Assembly (NCBI GenBank): GCA_019022495.1
Contig: JAFEKR010000001.1
Location: 3,658,001 to 3,722,000 of the forward strand
Reading direction: 5' to 3'
Source: Epichloe hybrida
Taxonomy: Eukaryota > Ascomycota > Sordariomycetes > Hypocreales > Clavicipitaceae
Length of the DNA stretch: 64,000 bases
How positions within the stretch are numbered: position 1 is the stretch's first letter; the number at the start of each line of letters is the position of its first letter. Shown here piece by piece: positions 19,190 through 31,799 of the stretch. The translations under genes and the position numbers were made by a program. The notes beneath the pieces are model-generated. The model was given only the letters and a program-made list of their open reading frames with translations. It had not been told where the DNA came from and made no database searches.

Positions 19190-22100
19190 TTACAAGTTAA
19201 TAATGTCCACCTCTGAAAAGTCGGGAGGATTCTTGCCATAGACAACCCTGGCTTTGCTATCCAAAGCAGTACCCTCGTTGCTTATCCAGATATACTCGCT
19301 AAATAAATGCGTCCGGCGGATTTCGTCGTCGCTAATGCCCAAATCATCTCGCGGAATCCAAACCGTGGGTCGCCGAGCTCGCAGGGCCTTGTGTAAGAAG
19401 GCATGCTGGGTCAGGGCATCTCTCTCGTCAGGGGTCAGGTCCTCGATGTCGTCATGCATGCCGCCGTACAGGGCGGCCCCGATCGCTTTTTGGGATTCCA
19501 GGTCCTTTTTTCGCTGCTGCCGACGGTATTGCGCAGCCTGAGAATCTTCCGTCAGGTGTTTGAGTTTGCGGAATTGGTTCCCTCCTTCCTTGGCCCATGT
19601 GCCTACTTGCTTGCCTCCCATCCTGGCCCAAGTTCCGACCTGTTTGACCGGGTTGCAGGATTGATGTGTACCATCTGCACGGCCGGGCTCGAGACTCTGG
19701 AGCTCGACATCTTCATCGTTCTGGGACAGGCGTGGCGGCTTGTTGTCGTGTTTGGTGGTGGTGCCAGCGTCCTCTTCAGTGTCCTCCTCCCAGACCAAAC
19801 CAAAGCGCGCGTCTTGCGCTCGCTGGAATGCCTCATCGCGGAGCACAGCTTCATCCTCAAAAGTGATGGGCAGGAATCTGAACAGAGGTGAAAATGCCTT
19901 GTTGAGTGCTACTTGATACCCTATGGTCAGGATACACATAATAATCATGATGATGCCATGGGTACGGCAAGGGTTCGCTCCGCCACCGTCCTCTACAATA
20001 AAGAACAGGCCCGCCAGGCATAGTTCCATAAAGTAAAGTCCGGTAAATGTTTGATTGATGGCTCGAGGGTACAGCACTCCGCCGGTGTCTGTCTCGAATC
20101 GGTTCACATAAAGCATGGCATACCTTTGAGCGAGCCACAGCAAGCTAAAAGTGATGACCGCAAAGATGGAAAACAACGGCGCTACAACACAGTAGATTAT
20201 ACCAATGCAGGCAAAGTTGGTGTACACCGGGAACATGCTACCCCAGTTCACTTGGTTCAAGGACGTGTTCCGTGTCCATTTGTTTCTGGCCGTGCTGTCG
20301 AACATTGGCGCCAGGATGTACCACATGCACAAAGGGCCAATCTGCAGCAGGGTACCAGAGCTTGTAGAAAGAGCTTGTAGAATCATGTATGAGAAGAAGT
20401 AAATGGCAGCCGAGGGTAAGTTGTCCGCCAGAAGGTTTAGCACGTCACCGACGTTGTTTAGCTTCCCAAAGTACCCGAGGAATACGTCGAGTGACTTGAA
20501 CACGAAAGATGCGATGGATACTAACAAGAAGACTTGCACAAACAAGAAAGCGAAATAATATTTCTGGACAAACTCCGTCTTCTGCGAACCAGTTTTCGCG
20601 CCTTTGAACCCGGCCAAGAAGCCAAAGATGATCGGGACGAGAACGAACAGGATCGCCAAGAGGACGGCTGGCAAGACACCCGACAGAGCCTTGACAATGT
20701 TTCTCAAGGCCTTGTTCCTGAAAAGTCCTTGTAACCAGCCGTTTTGACGTATGAGGTAGTCGGCCTGGCCCAAGATGGCCGACCAAGTAACCCCACAAGA
20801 TAATCATGGCGACGACGGCTGTGACCACAATGAAAGTGCGAAGCAATTGCTGCCACCAGTTGATCGCCATGTTTCCCCACTCGACATCGCGCGGCGAGAT
20901 TTCGTTCAACCGTGGCGCCATTTGTTTCGGTAAATGATGCACAACACTCTGGCACGCCATGTGTGCAGCAATCTGATTATTGAATTGAATAAAGGCCGAA
21001 GTCATCAATGGGAATCTTTCGGGGTGTTTCTGGTCTTCCTCAATCTCCAAGTTCAAACGCGCAAGTTCTTGTCGACACCAGTAAATTGCATCAACCTTCT
21101 TGGTGACAAAAGGCAGCCCAAACAACCACGTTACGCCGAAAAGGGGGAGACGAAACGTCGGCCGATCCTTTTTCTTGACGTACTTTGTCCATTCAGCGTC
21201 CGTCTCCATGTCCATCTTGTACTCTGCGTCGTAGGCATCATCATATTTGATAGCTTCTTCCTTGGGACCCATGAAAGGGATGGCCCTTTTCACTGATTGC
21301 CAGGCCGATTTCTCATCAGACGATTCAGATGGATTTGTGCCTTGGGGGACAGGAGACGTGTAAGCACCCGGAGGTGGCTTCCAAAACTGCCAAAACATGG
21401 TCTTCTCATTCACATACATGTCGTTGATATTGTCCAGTTTGCGGACCTTGTTTCCCACAGCGGGCCCATGGTTCCGCGGCTTCCTTATGGCCTTTGTCGA
21501 GCTAGATGTAAGCATGGAGCCGCCGGGAGAATTGGTTCGCGGTGCGCCTAATGACTCCTCTGGGGGAGGCGGCGATGTGCCCCAATTGGCAGGCTCCGCA
21601 GCCGAGTCCATTACCATGAAGCCATTGGTTGTGCCAATGGCATTGCTGACACCACGACCAGCTTTGCCCGCTACGCCGGCAACGCCCTTGAGTCCGACTT
21701 CAACTTGGCGAAGCGGGTTGACACGATCTTCAGGTCTTTCGTCGTCGTCTCGCGAGTGCTCCCGGCTATGGGCTCTACCCGGGCCGTCGTGCTGAGACTC
21801 GCGGATAGCGGCGTCCACAGTGTGAGGGACATCTTGCCCTTGCCCTGCATCTATCCCTTCGTCGACATGGGCCAAGCGATTAGCTTCGGCATCGTGTTCA
21901 GCGTCGCGAGCGGCTTTTTCTTCCTTGGTCATTGCCTTGAGATTGAGCTTCCTACGACTCTTTTTCTCTTCGGCATTGTGTCGCTTCAATTGGGCTTTTT
22001 TGGCTGTTCTGATCAGATCTGTCTCGGCAGACTCCAGTTGCTTGTGTATTTTATCGCGCAGTGAAATCTTGTCCAACAGTGTTGTAAGATCTCTATTTAG

Positions 22101-22995
22101 CCAGATATTTCTGACCCCGCCGGGAAAAACGTCAAAAAGTCCCATAAGTGCCTCCTCCGTGAGCCACTTCTTGGGGACCGAGTTGACGAGAATCGTGGTT
22201 GCGGAGGCACGGAGGCGATGCTCGGCACTTGTGAGGTAGTCTTGCCGAATTTTGATGTAAACTCGAAGCTCGAAGAAAAACACGGTGCACACCCAAATGA
22301 CAACCAAGATAGCCATGATGAGATGAGCAGTATAACGACTGGCGTTGCGCGGGCTGACATTGGCCCATGCCAAGGTGTCAAGGCCTGTTGGGACCCCTGC
22401 ATTGTTGCCCGTGTTGTTTGCGGCCCTTTCTTTGTCGTTAATGTCAATCTTGCTGCCTTGGCCTCCCACATAGTTGAGGGGAACCAAGATGGGCAAAACA
22501 ACTAAGCATGTCGGAATGAAAATGACCAGGAGTGTTTTGAGATATCGAAGGAAGAAGTAAGCGTCTAATCCACATTTGTTGATCACATCACGGTCGTGAT
22601 ATAGAATCAAGGTTCGAATCATCGCGACAAGGTTTCCCGGTGGTGGATCGGTACGTTCGCGCTCGGGAACGAGATATGTTTTAGGTTTGCTGTAGGATGG
22701 GTTCAAGTCAATAAAATGTGAGGCAAAATGACGTGGTCACATACAAGATTCTTGCCAGCCTGTTTCGTAGGAGCGTAAATAAGGTGAACTGTGCCGCAAA
22801 GACTGCCACGGCCACACCAATGGCCGTCAAGAAACTGACGATACCCATTCCTGATTTGTCTTGAGCATTTGGTGTTGTAGCATTGGCTCGTGCAAAGCCG
22901 GCTAGATGTCGAGAAGCAGAGGCAGCCGAATGGGATATGGCTACGGGCATGTGCCAGGCCTGGGGCCCAACACTTTCAGGTAGTGGCGACGCCAT
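19190..22995 (-). CDS. OSCA/TMEM63 (DUF221, Rsn1/Csc1-like) membrane channel, with a frameshift
   Basis: Exon 1 (22995-22745) and exon 2 (from 22689) are joined by a 55-bp intron (GTATGT...CTACAG). Domains in order: an N-terminal Rsn1 segment with its first membrane helix (FLTAIGVAVAVFAAQFTLF); the cytosolic Phm7 domain with a long charged insert; the seven-helix Rsn1-type channel domain; and a C-terminal Phm7 extension (HLFSEYIWISN) ending at 19190. The family are mechanosensitive or hyperosmolality-gated cation channels and lipid scramblases. At 20770-20800 the reading frame must change: the upstream frame carries on to LLRTFIVVTAVVAMIILW and the conserved continuation (ILGQADYLIRQ) is in another frame, a net +1 (or -2) shift. 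No plausible intron spans this. It may be a genuine null allele or a sequence error at a GGGG run (20791-20794). Full product would be about 1,245 aa. Confidence 0.85.
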
Positions 22996-24090
22996 GGTCA
23001 ACGCTGTGTTCGTCGATTCGAGGGCGTCCTGAAGAAGAGCAGATGCTTCGCCGGAGAGATGTGTTTCCTGCCCTTGAGGGCAACGAGGGTGTAGGTTCAC
23101 CAGCTCGGGCGAGGCGATAAGGGGATGTCGATGAATATAGCTGCAGGAATTAGACAAACATTTGAACGCAGAAATAATGGAAAGCAATGCCTGTGCAGAA
23201 ACAAAACAGCGGAAACAACCAGTTGTCTCACGTGGATGGACATGTGGAAAGAAAGCAAGGAATAAAGGCGCGTCATGAATCTGTCTCAAGAATGGCGCCC
23301 GACAGGGAATGACTTGTTTGGTGACATCAAAGGCTGTGTGAATGGGCGGCCTCGGTTGATAGCTGCAGCTCTTGCAAGTTGTTGAGGGACGCCCCACTGT
23401 ACACCCCCCTGTACATCCCCCTGTACATCCCCCTGTACACCTCACTGTACCTTTTTTCCACAGGTTTTCCACAGGTCGGTGCTCGGGCCACTGAGAACCT
23501 GGACATGGTGGGTTCCTCATGGTTGGATCACGACCGTCCAGCTTTGCTCCGTGCTGAATTTAGCCAGCGAACCGCAGTCCGTGAATGTCCCTTTGCAGCG
23601 ATTCCAGCAACTCGGTTGGCTCTCATTTGCTTTCAGGCCGCTCACAAGCGCCTAGCTCCATCTCGCATGTGAACATGCACAATTGAAAAGTATTAACGGA
23701 GTACGAGTAATACAATGGCGGCAAACAAAACGCACAACCCGTGATCAAGCGTGCTTCAAACGGGTGAATAGAAGATGCCACTCCGCTCACTTCCTCATGG
23801 CGCGCATTTACGGCAGCGGTAGGAGGACAGGAAGCTGGCCAAGCGTGACACAGTTGACTCAACATCAAACGTCACGGCATGCCAACCATTGCGTTTGTCC
23901 CTTATTAGTAGTCGCGATCACGCATCCATTGTGGGCAGCTGGGGTGTTGCCAGTGACGCTATTTACGTTTCTGTCTGTTGACATTGGGAGGCTTTTTCCT
24001 TCCCAATGTCAAAGATTGAACACGCATATTATTCGCAGCTTAGGTGGATCGTCCATCCCGATTGGGACTAACGGTACGCAGTATGCGTGT
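22996..24090. other. Intergenic region upstream of the channel gene
   Basis: No gene supported beyond the 5' UTR. A 13-14-bp tandem repeat of the type CCCCCTGTACATC (about 23395-23450) is present. The rest shows no recognisable coding or RNA feature. Confidence 0.5.
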
Positions 24091-24542
24091 CTACATATGT
24101 GAATTGCTCGGGGCGCAGCGATTTTTTGCTAGGTGCGTAGAAACCCTACACGCCCTAATTTTTTAGGCAGTCAGGCCCGCTGCCATACCCTATAGTATAT
24201 TAATAGTATAAATATATAGTAGCTTTACTAAACACTAGAATTAACGGATTTTTCCTTCCATCTATAACCTTCAATTCACAACCTTCATCGCGATAGATGA
24301 AAACACTAGAAAACGCGTTTTTAAGGGATTTAGAGCCTACCTACGGCAGCGCTGTTAAGAAATTTATTTAAATTACATAAGCACATTATTTATCTAATTA
24401 AGGGCATTTACTACTATATATTTATACTATAAATATACTATAGGGTATGGCAGCGGGCCTGACCGCCTAAAAAATTAGGGCGTGTGGGGTTTCTGCGCAC
24501 CTAGCAAAAAATCGCTGCGCCCCGAGCAATTCACCTACATAT
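24091..24542. mobile_element. hAT-like MITE (436 bp) with 124-bp terminal inverted repeats
   Basis: The element spans 24099-24534. Its left arm (24099-24222, starting GTGAATTGCTCGGGGCG) matches the reverse complement of the right arm (24411-24534) with only a handful of mismatches. An identical 8-bp direct repeat CTACATAT flanks it at 24091-24098 and 24535-24542. An 8-bp target duplication is the hallmark of hAT transposons. The 190-bp centre has no coding capacity, so it is non-autonomous. Confidence 0.9.
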
Positions 24543-25105
24543 GTACATGCTGTACATATTAGGCGGCCTACCCAAGCACTTTCCCTTGCTGAGGTGATTC
24601 TCTGTCCTTTTTCTTTGATCCACCAGACTTAACACAAATCGCACGGGCTACATTCCCGTAGGTTCCTTCAACAGTCAGTCAGTCAGTGAACAGTCAGTCA
24701 GTGTGGCGGAAAGATCACGGTGAAAGAATTTTTTTCATGACTAATCAATGAAGCCAACACTGAAAGCACAAGCAACGCATCAAAAAGACGCGCAAGCATG
24801 ACCATTTGAATCAACACCAAAACAAAGAACTTGTTTGCGACATGCAACCCAACAGTGCATGTGTTTGGGTACTACTCCCCATGGAACAGTTCCGATCCTT
24901 CGATCATATATAACAATGCTCGCGACCGTCGGTACAGAGAAAATATATTGCCTGTTTGCCCGCCTCAAAAAAAATGACGCAAAAGTCGGAAAGAAGGTGG
25001 ACATGTACGGGGTAGTGTTTTCTCTGTTAAGAGAAGAATCCGAAGCTTGCGATGCCAAGCAACCGCAAGGAAATCAAGTCATCTTCGCAGATCTTTATGT
25101 CTCCC
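24543..25105. other. Intergenic region downstream of the CYSTM gene
   Basis: Contains a short (CAGT)n array (about 24670-24703). No gene is supported. Confidence 0.5.
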
Positions 25106-25552
25106 TTAAAAAAGGCAGTCCAGGCAGCAGCAGCATGCCAAACCAGCCATCAACCCAGTCATGATGCCGCCCTTGTTGTCACGTCGCTCCTGGGGAACGT
25201 AACCCGGGCCGTATTGTCCCTGTGGCGGACCATACTGTCCTTGAGGGGGGCCATACTGTCCTTGAGGAGGGCCATATTGTCCTTGAGGAGGGCCATATTG
25301 TCCCTGAGGAGGATAAGGATCCTGGCCGGCAGGATAGGGACCCTGTTGTTGGTTGTATCCCATTTGCGGTCCCGGTTGGTAGTAGTTCTGTTGTTGCTGA
25401 GGCTGGTAGTAAGGCTGCTGCTGGCCATGTTGGTCTCGTTGTTGATCTCCTGGGAACGGCGATGGTGATCCGCCGTATGCGGGTTTAGGTGCCAACGGTG
25501 GTGGAGAGCCAGCGCCGCCGTAGGGAGGAGGCTCGTCTCCCTTGTTGTTCAT
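25106..25552 (-). CDS. CYSTM-type cysteine-rich membrane-associated protein
   Basis: Single-exon protein of 148 aa from the ATG at 25552. Most of it is a Pro/Gln/Gly/Tyr-rich disordered stretch with five copies of a PPQGQYG heptapeptide. The extreme C-terminus GLMAGLACCCCLDCLF is a classic CYSTM module: a short hydrophobic helix with clustered cysteines, often palmitoylated, which tethers the protein to the plasma membrane. Fungal and plant CYSTM proteins are linked to stress tolerance; the exact role here is unknown. The longer frame to 25723 begins with TTG and is not used. Confidence 0.8.
   Translation of the reverse strand: MNNKGDEPPPYGGAGSPPPLAPKPAYGGSPSPFPGDQQRDQHGQQQPYYQPQQQQNYYQPGPQMGYNQQQGPYPAGQDPYPPQGQYGPPQGQYGPPQGQYGPPQGQYGPPQGQYGPGYVPQERRDNKGGIMTGLMAGLACCCCLDCLF
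25226..25315. repeat. 21-bp tandem repeat coding PPQGQYG
   Basis: About four to five copies of a 21-bp unit in the CYSTM gene, differing by a few silent bases; encodes the heptapeptide array. Confidence 0.9.
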
Positions 25553-26459
25553 CGTGAAAGACGGTGTGGTGTATTGATGTGAATCCGAAGATATATTCGC
25601 TGGTAATTTATTTTTAGGAAACTTTTCGGAATGAAATCGTCGTCGAGATACGAAGGAAGCGAAGTGAAGGGGGGAGGAATATGGAGATGGAGAGAGACGA
25701 GAAATTGAGAAAGGTGTCGCCAAGATGTTTGACCTTTCGAATCACAAGAAGTGGCCCAAACGCTCCGCGTGTCATAGCGCGCGACCAACGCCACAGACGG
25801 GGCGCTCGGAAGCAAGCTGCTGCGCCACCCTTGGCCTTTTGTGTGGTGTAGCGACGAACTCTGGTAATGCAACCGAACTTGGTCGTTCAAACTGTTGTTA
25901 AGTGTTGGATCATTCGCTAGGTAAAATACTCGTACGGTGACACGGGAAGTACAGCTATTATTCGCAGAATCCTTCATTCAGAAATGTATCGATTTATGGG
26001 AAATGTTGTTCATTGCTACCATTCACATGATGCAGAGAACGTCATTCTCGGCATTTTCACCACACATCCCACAATGAAGTCACGGTATGGATATGACAGT
26101 GACTCATGCATTCAAAAACTCAACATCCCCTCTCGTACATTAGCAATACGGCATGCTATACCCAAGACGCCGAGTTGACCGAGCAGACACAAAGTTTTAT
26201 CCGTTTCTCCAGGGTAGGTGGCCGCCGTACTCAGCACGTGATCGTTCGCGAAAGCCACCTCTAACTGTGGCTTGACGAGTTCTTTGCCCCACGACGAATG
26301 TGCATTACATCGCACGAAAAAAAGTGAAATTAGTCGATCGAAGGAGAAACCCCACGATTGCAACAACTGATCCTGTGGCCGGAAACAACGGCGCCAAGTG
26401 ACCGAACTCACGGCCAAAGCTTGAGAAAGAAGTCTTGATAAACAAGAATAGACGCAATC
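25553..26459. promoter_or_regulatory. Divergent promoter region, CYSTM gene / eIF3g
   Basis: About 900 bp between divergent start codons. No additional gene with convincing coding features; individual regulatory sites are not claimed. Confidence 0.45.
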
Positions 26460-27492
26460 ATGGCTACCACAGCGCCACCCAAGCCCAAGTGAGTAAAAAT
26501 TGCCAGCCTCAAGTGACACCCTTTTCGCGATATTGACCCCACCATCAAAATAGGCACGACTGGGCCGACGACGACGACAACGAAGAGCCGTCCACCGACC
26601 TGCCGCCTCCCCAGACGATTTCCAACAAGGATGGAACCAAAACTATCATTGCATTTCGATACAACGACCAAGGACAGAAAGTAAAGACTACTCGACGTGT
26701 CCGATATGTCACACACAAGGAGACGGTCAACCCCCGAGTTGCTGACCGAAAAACCTGGGCCAAGTTTGGCCTCAGCGCAAAGGACGGCCCTGGACCTGCC
26801 CCAGATACCACCTCCGTTGGTGAGAACATCATCTTCCGACCCAACATCAACTGGCGCAAGGACGCCAAGGACGAGAGCCAGGACCCCAACGCTCAGTCGA
26901 TGAAGGACAAGCTCAAGGACAAGAAGGTCAAATGTCGTATTTGCAACGGCGAACATTTTACGGCCAGATGTCCATACAAGGACACCATGGCCCCCATCGG
27001 AGAGACTGCTGGCTCAGATGCCGGCGGTGCCACTGGTGCACTGGAAGATGCTGGTGCTGCCGGTGGTGTCGGCGCCAAAAAGGGCTCCTATGTACCTCCT
27101 GCTTTGCGTGGAGACCGCGCCGGGGGAGCTGCTGGAGAGCGGATGGGGGGATCAAAGTATGGCGAGAGAGACGACCTCGCCACTCTGCGTGTCACCAACG
27201 TATGTATTGATATCGAGCGAGTTGCTTCAAGTGCCCGTGAGCGAAATGCCACTAACTACGATGACAGGTTTCAGAAATGGCCGAGGAGGCAGAGCTACGG
27301 GATATGTTCGAGCGTTTCGGACGCGTCACCAGAGTTTTCCTCGCCAAGGACAGGGAAACGGGTATGGCCAAGGGATTCGCTTTCATCAGTTATGCAGACC
27401 GTGGGGACGCCGTCAAGGCTTGCAACAAGATGGACGGATATGGTTTCAAGCATCTCATTCTGCGAGTCGAGTTTGCCAAGAAGGCCCAGTAG
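26460..27492 (+). CDS. TIF35: Translation initiation factor eIF3 subunit G
   Basis: Three exons (26460-26488, 26554-27199, 27268-27492) join in frame to 299 aa. The first exon codes only [10 protein letters not shown]; its GTGAGT donor and TAG acceptor are clear, and the second intron has a CTAAC branch site. The N-terminal eIF3g domain begins HDWADDDD and includes the [14 protein letters not shown] region. A CCHC-type zinc knuckle ([13 protein letters not shown], about 136-148) follows, then a Gly/Ala-rich linker. A C-terminal RRM (about 218-299) has RNP1 GFAFISY and RNP2 LRVTNVS spanning the second splice junction. eIF3g binds eIF4B and mRNA and aids scanning and reinitiation. Confidence 0.95.
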
Positions 27493-28384
27493 GATATTTC
27501 TCTGTTGTCATATGGTATTAGGGATTAGGGATTTGGGGTTAATGCATGTTCATGACGGGCTTATGGGAGACGCTCTCGGAAGCTAGTCAAACTTTGGGAT
27601 CGAATCATGGTGCAACGTCGTTTTGTGTATTGTTGTTCTCAACTGCCGGAGTGATGATACTGCTGGCCCCCCTCACGGAAAGCCCCCCCGCACGAGGCGA
27701 CGTTGTAGTGGGGGGATGCCCTCGTGAAAAGTGAAGGTGGTAGCGGGTGACTTTCGAGTGCATGCTGCACCTTGGGCTTGTTTTGGCTTGTTTTGGCTTG
27801 TGATTGTGGATTTGGAGCCCCGGATATACTGCAAGTGCTCCTGCCAAACCTGCCAAACCTGCCGCTAGATCTTCTACCGGTGCTAGCCTTTACTTGTGCG
27901 AACTGACTCGCGCCACCCCCGCCTCTGAGGCTTCCCGTTAGACCTTGACTTGCCGGGCGTGCGTGTCGCAGCCAGCCAAACACGAGCAATCGATGCGTTG
28001 AGCAAGGACAGTTGACGCTGGCAGGCACCCCAGTTCTCTAGAAGGACAAATGCATAATCTGACATGTACACTTTCCCCTCTGAAAGTGTGAGGGAATTTC
28101 CTTGCTAGCACCTGATGCGTACATACATAATTCGCTCAATTCCCCCCTGTCACGTAGATTTGTGAAATAATTCGGGGTGTACTCCGTACCGAGTACTGTG
28201 TGTACTAGAACTGGCTTGACAAAGCCCACATTTATTCTTCCTATGAAGGTACATATGTATGTACTGTACCTCTCCCACCTCTCCCACCTCTCCCACCTGT
28301 TCCCCTCGTCTCCCGTGATGGTACCAGCTTCCCATCTCTTCTTTCCACCTGGCCATGTCTCGTTCGATACCTTGTTTGAGAACC
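27493..28384. other. Intergenic region, eIF3g 3' side and CHO2 promoter
   Basis: Short tandem arrays occur here: TTGGCTTGTT units (27777-27803), CCTGCCAAA units (27839-27860) and CCTCTCCCA units (28267-28300). A TACGGAGTACACCCC-like palindromic stretch lies near 28170-28195. No gene seen. Confidence 0.5.
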
Positions 28385-31300
28385 ATGAGTAAAAGTAGCG
28401 GCCTCGAGGCAGAAGACTCCGAGCTTCGCCAGAGGCATACTCAAACTTCTTCGAAAGCTGACAAGCACCAAGGTGTTTCGGTGGAAGAAGGCCTGGTGGT
28501 CCGGGGAAATGGCCCCGATGACCTCAGCACCAAGTCCCCGTCCAAGACGTACGGACGCACTCCGGATGGCACAGGTGAGCCAATGATGGGCATTTGGCAT
28601 GACTGCCAGCCGTCAGCCGTCAGCCGTCAGCCGTACGAGGAACATCAATTGCGAATCGGACTAACGACAAGTCTATTTCCATAGTCTTCGTCGTGCCCAC
28701 CACCCACGACATGGTCTCCCAGCTTCTGGACCCGCGGCAGCCCAAGAACTTGTCAGATGCCGTTGTGCTCGCCATACTAGCTTCCATGATTCTCGCTGCT
28801 TACATGTTGCCAGCAGGATGGAAGCGGCCGGTCTTCGCCCTCACCTTCTTGTTCTGGAGAGGTTGCTACAACATTGGCATCGGCGTGTTACTTCACGTTC
28901 AATCCCACCACCGACGCCTCATCACCTGGGCTAAGCGATGGAAGCTGTTCGAGGACCCCAGGACAGGCCGCAACCCTCGACCATGGCTTCACAAACTCCT
29001 CAAACGAGAGCTCGAAGCTAAAATACCCGACGACTACGAATTCGAAAAAGCACCCCTGGAATACAACACATGGCTGGTCTTCAGACGCATAGTCGACCTC
29101 ATCTTGATGTGTGATTTTGTGTCGTATTGCCTCTTTGCCATCGTCTGTGGCCACACTCCTCACGGGGAGAACATTCTTGTCGGTATCTCTCGCTGGGCAT
29201 TGGGAATTGCGCTTGTTGGATTCAACCTGTGGGTAAAGCTGGACGCTCACAGAGTCGTCAAGGACTTTGCATGGTACTGGGGTGACTTTTTCTATCTCAT
29301 CGACCAAGACCTGACTTTTGACGGCGTGTTCGAGATGGCGCCTCACCCCATGTACTCGATCGGGTATGCTGGCTACTACGGCATCTCCATGATGGCCGCC
29401 AGCTATGAGGTTCTCTTCATCTCCATAGTCGCTCATGCCGCTCAATTCGCCTTCCTTGTGACTGTTGAGAATCCTCACATCGAAAAGACCTACAACCCTC
29501 CTCCACCACGGAAAAGGGACCTGTCCCGGATGCAGAGTGATTCTACCGTGAACCTCGGAATGTCCTCGGATCACACCTCCGTCGACCGCCCGGCTAGTAT
29601 TCCGCCCAAGTCTCCGCAAGAACCGCCGGTCCCTGTTCACAACATGGTTGGGTTCGGGAACATGGACCTGTTCCGAGTACCAGACTCCATGGTTGTGCTT
29701 TTGCCGTTGTACGTAGCCATTCTTGCCTTGGCCACCCCCAAAACGCCTGTTTGGCAGGCCTTCTTCGTAGCTCATGCGCTACTCTGGCGTGTCTGGTACC
29801 ATCTTGGACTTGGCATCATTCTTGACAGACAATCCAAGACCAAGATGTGGACTCGCCACTTTCTCAAATACGGCGAGAGCGCCGGGGAAGCCTGGCGTCA
29901 GTGGAAGGGCATGCATCACATCAGTATGGTTATGTGCAATGCGTCCTTTGCCGCTGCCTGCTACAAGATGTACTCCCTCCCCGCAGACTGGGCAAATGGC
30001 CTGGTGCTCCTGAAACATGTCCTCGGTGGTGGTTTGATCGCGTTGCAGGTTTGGACCGCCGTGAGCGTGTATGAGTCTCTGGGCGAATTCGGCTGGTTCT
30101 GCGGCGACTTCTTCTGGGATCAAGAGGCCAAGCTCACGTACACGTCCATCTATCGGTTCCTCAACAACCCGGAGAGAATATTCGGGACAGCTGGTGTCTG
30201 GGGCGCAGCTCTGATAACGTGGAGCAGAGCCATCTTCATCATGGCCATCGTCTCGCAGCTCCTCACCCTGTTCTACATCTCGTACATTGAAAGACCGCAC
30301 ATGCAGAAGATCTATGGCAGAAGCATGCGCGGCGAGGCGGGCCTCACAAAGTTTATCAGACGGTCGCTGCCCGATCCCATCAAAGGCTGGCAAGAAAGCG
30401 TGGACAAGGTCATGGACGACACGACTCACTTTGTGGAAGACTTCATCGACACAGCACGCCCCAAGTTTGCCTCTGGCGTCAAGACCATTGTGCGAGACAC
30501 GTCTGCGCTCTTCAATATTGCACCAGCCCGTCTCACCTTGACCAGGATCTCTCCCCATCTCGCTGGCCTGGACCCCAAGCAGTACTCTCTTTCCATTGAT
30601 GGCACTCAGTCCCAGCAATCATCAGTTCATGACCATGCCACCGGCAAGGAAAGCTTCACCGGACGATTCCCCAAGCCTGTCAAGACCATGGTGTACGAAT
30701 ACGGCGCCCCTCTAAGAGTCAGGTGGAGGGCGCCCATGAACCACAGTAAAAGGGACTGGATCGGTCTGTACATGGTGACGGACAATCGATCCCGCGACAA
30801 CACCGAGGTGCCATCTTCAGGACGCTGGGCTCCTACAAACGAGGGCACTTACGACTCCCTGACGGCCGATAGCAGCATTGTCGTCTCCGAGCATGCTTGT
30901 CCCAAGAGCGACCCATCTGAGCCTGACATGGTTGAGGGCGAAGTCTTGTTCCAGGGGGATAAATTATGGTGGACGCAGGGTGTGTTTGAATTCCGGCACC
31001 ACCATGACGGCACGCACAACGTCATGGCCATCTCCGAGCCCTTTGAGATCAGCATTGCACAATTTGCCGAGGATGACGTGACCTCTGATGCCAAAGGCAT
31101 GTACACTCAGGCAGTCGAAACTGCCGTGCTACCTGTCGTACAAAATTGCCTGGACAGGGACCCTGACATTGCCCCGAGCGATGTGGAAGAGTCATTCGGC
31201 AGTCATGTGGAACGTGACGGAAAGTATGCCAAGCGAATCGTGTACGCCATTCGTGAAATGTTTGGCATCGAGTTCGCCCCGGCCGTAGTACTGGCGGACG

Positions 31301-31470
31301 GCAACGTGCGAAAGCTGGCTTGGAGAATTTCCAACGCAAAAGAGGTTCTAGTATGTGCGATTCATCAACTTTACCTTGCCATAGAAACATGGACTGACGA
31401 GATTCAAATGCAGGCTCCGTACAGCATGTCGCATTCCAAGGGCACCACAACGCCAGCGGCTGAAGATTGA
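28385..31470 (+). CDS. CHO2: Phosphatidylethanolamine N-methyltransferase Cho2
   Basis: Three exons are inferred: 28385-28574, 28685-31350 and 31414-31470 (970 aa). The first intron has GTGAGC...CATAG. The last intron (31351-31413, GTATGT...TGCAG with a CTGAC branch site) is 63 bp and has no stop, so the frame stays open through it. I treat it as spliced because the flanks AKEVL|APYSMS give the usual family C-terminus. The protein is a multi-pass ER enzyme with two PEMT-type modules. The motif [22 protein letters not shown] in module one and its counterpart [18 protein letters not shown] in module two are visible. Cho2 performs the first SAM-dependent methylation of phosphatidylethanolamine toward phosphatidylcholine. 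An in-frame ATG at 28355 is an alternative start. Confidence 0.93.
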
Positions 31471-31799
31471 AATCAGGGCGGGGGCAGACAGGACGCGGGA
31501 GACGGGGAGACGGGGAGACGGGAACGATGGATGAATGGGACGGTTGCAACGACTAAAATGTCACTCCACAGATGAAGGAAAACATGGTCGAACAACTACG
31601 AATTATGAGGAGATGGATGATGTTGGGGAATCGGGGTGGCGTTGGCGGTTTACCCAAGGGCCAAGGGCATCTCAGGCATTGAGTGCGAGGAGATGGCATT
31701 TCGTAGTTACTTATGAATCAACGATGCACTTATGCGGAAGAGAGGAAGTCCCTGTTCGTGGTTTCTTGGACAAAAAGATGAAGAGGTTGGGGAACCACC

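Noticed and set aside
20445..20770. Extension of the upstream channel frame past the frameshift
   Set aside because: The tail after about 20790 does not resemble the family, while the other frame continues the channel domain; treated as out-of-frame translation.
25226..25315. CRISPR-like regular repeats
   Set aside because: Contiguous 21-bp coding repeat without spacers in a fungal gene.
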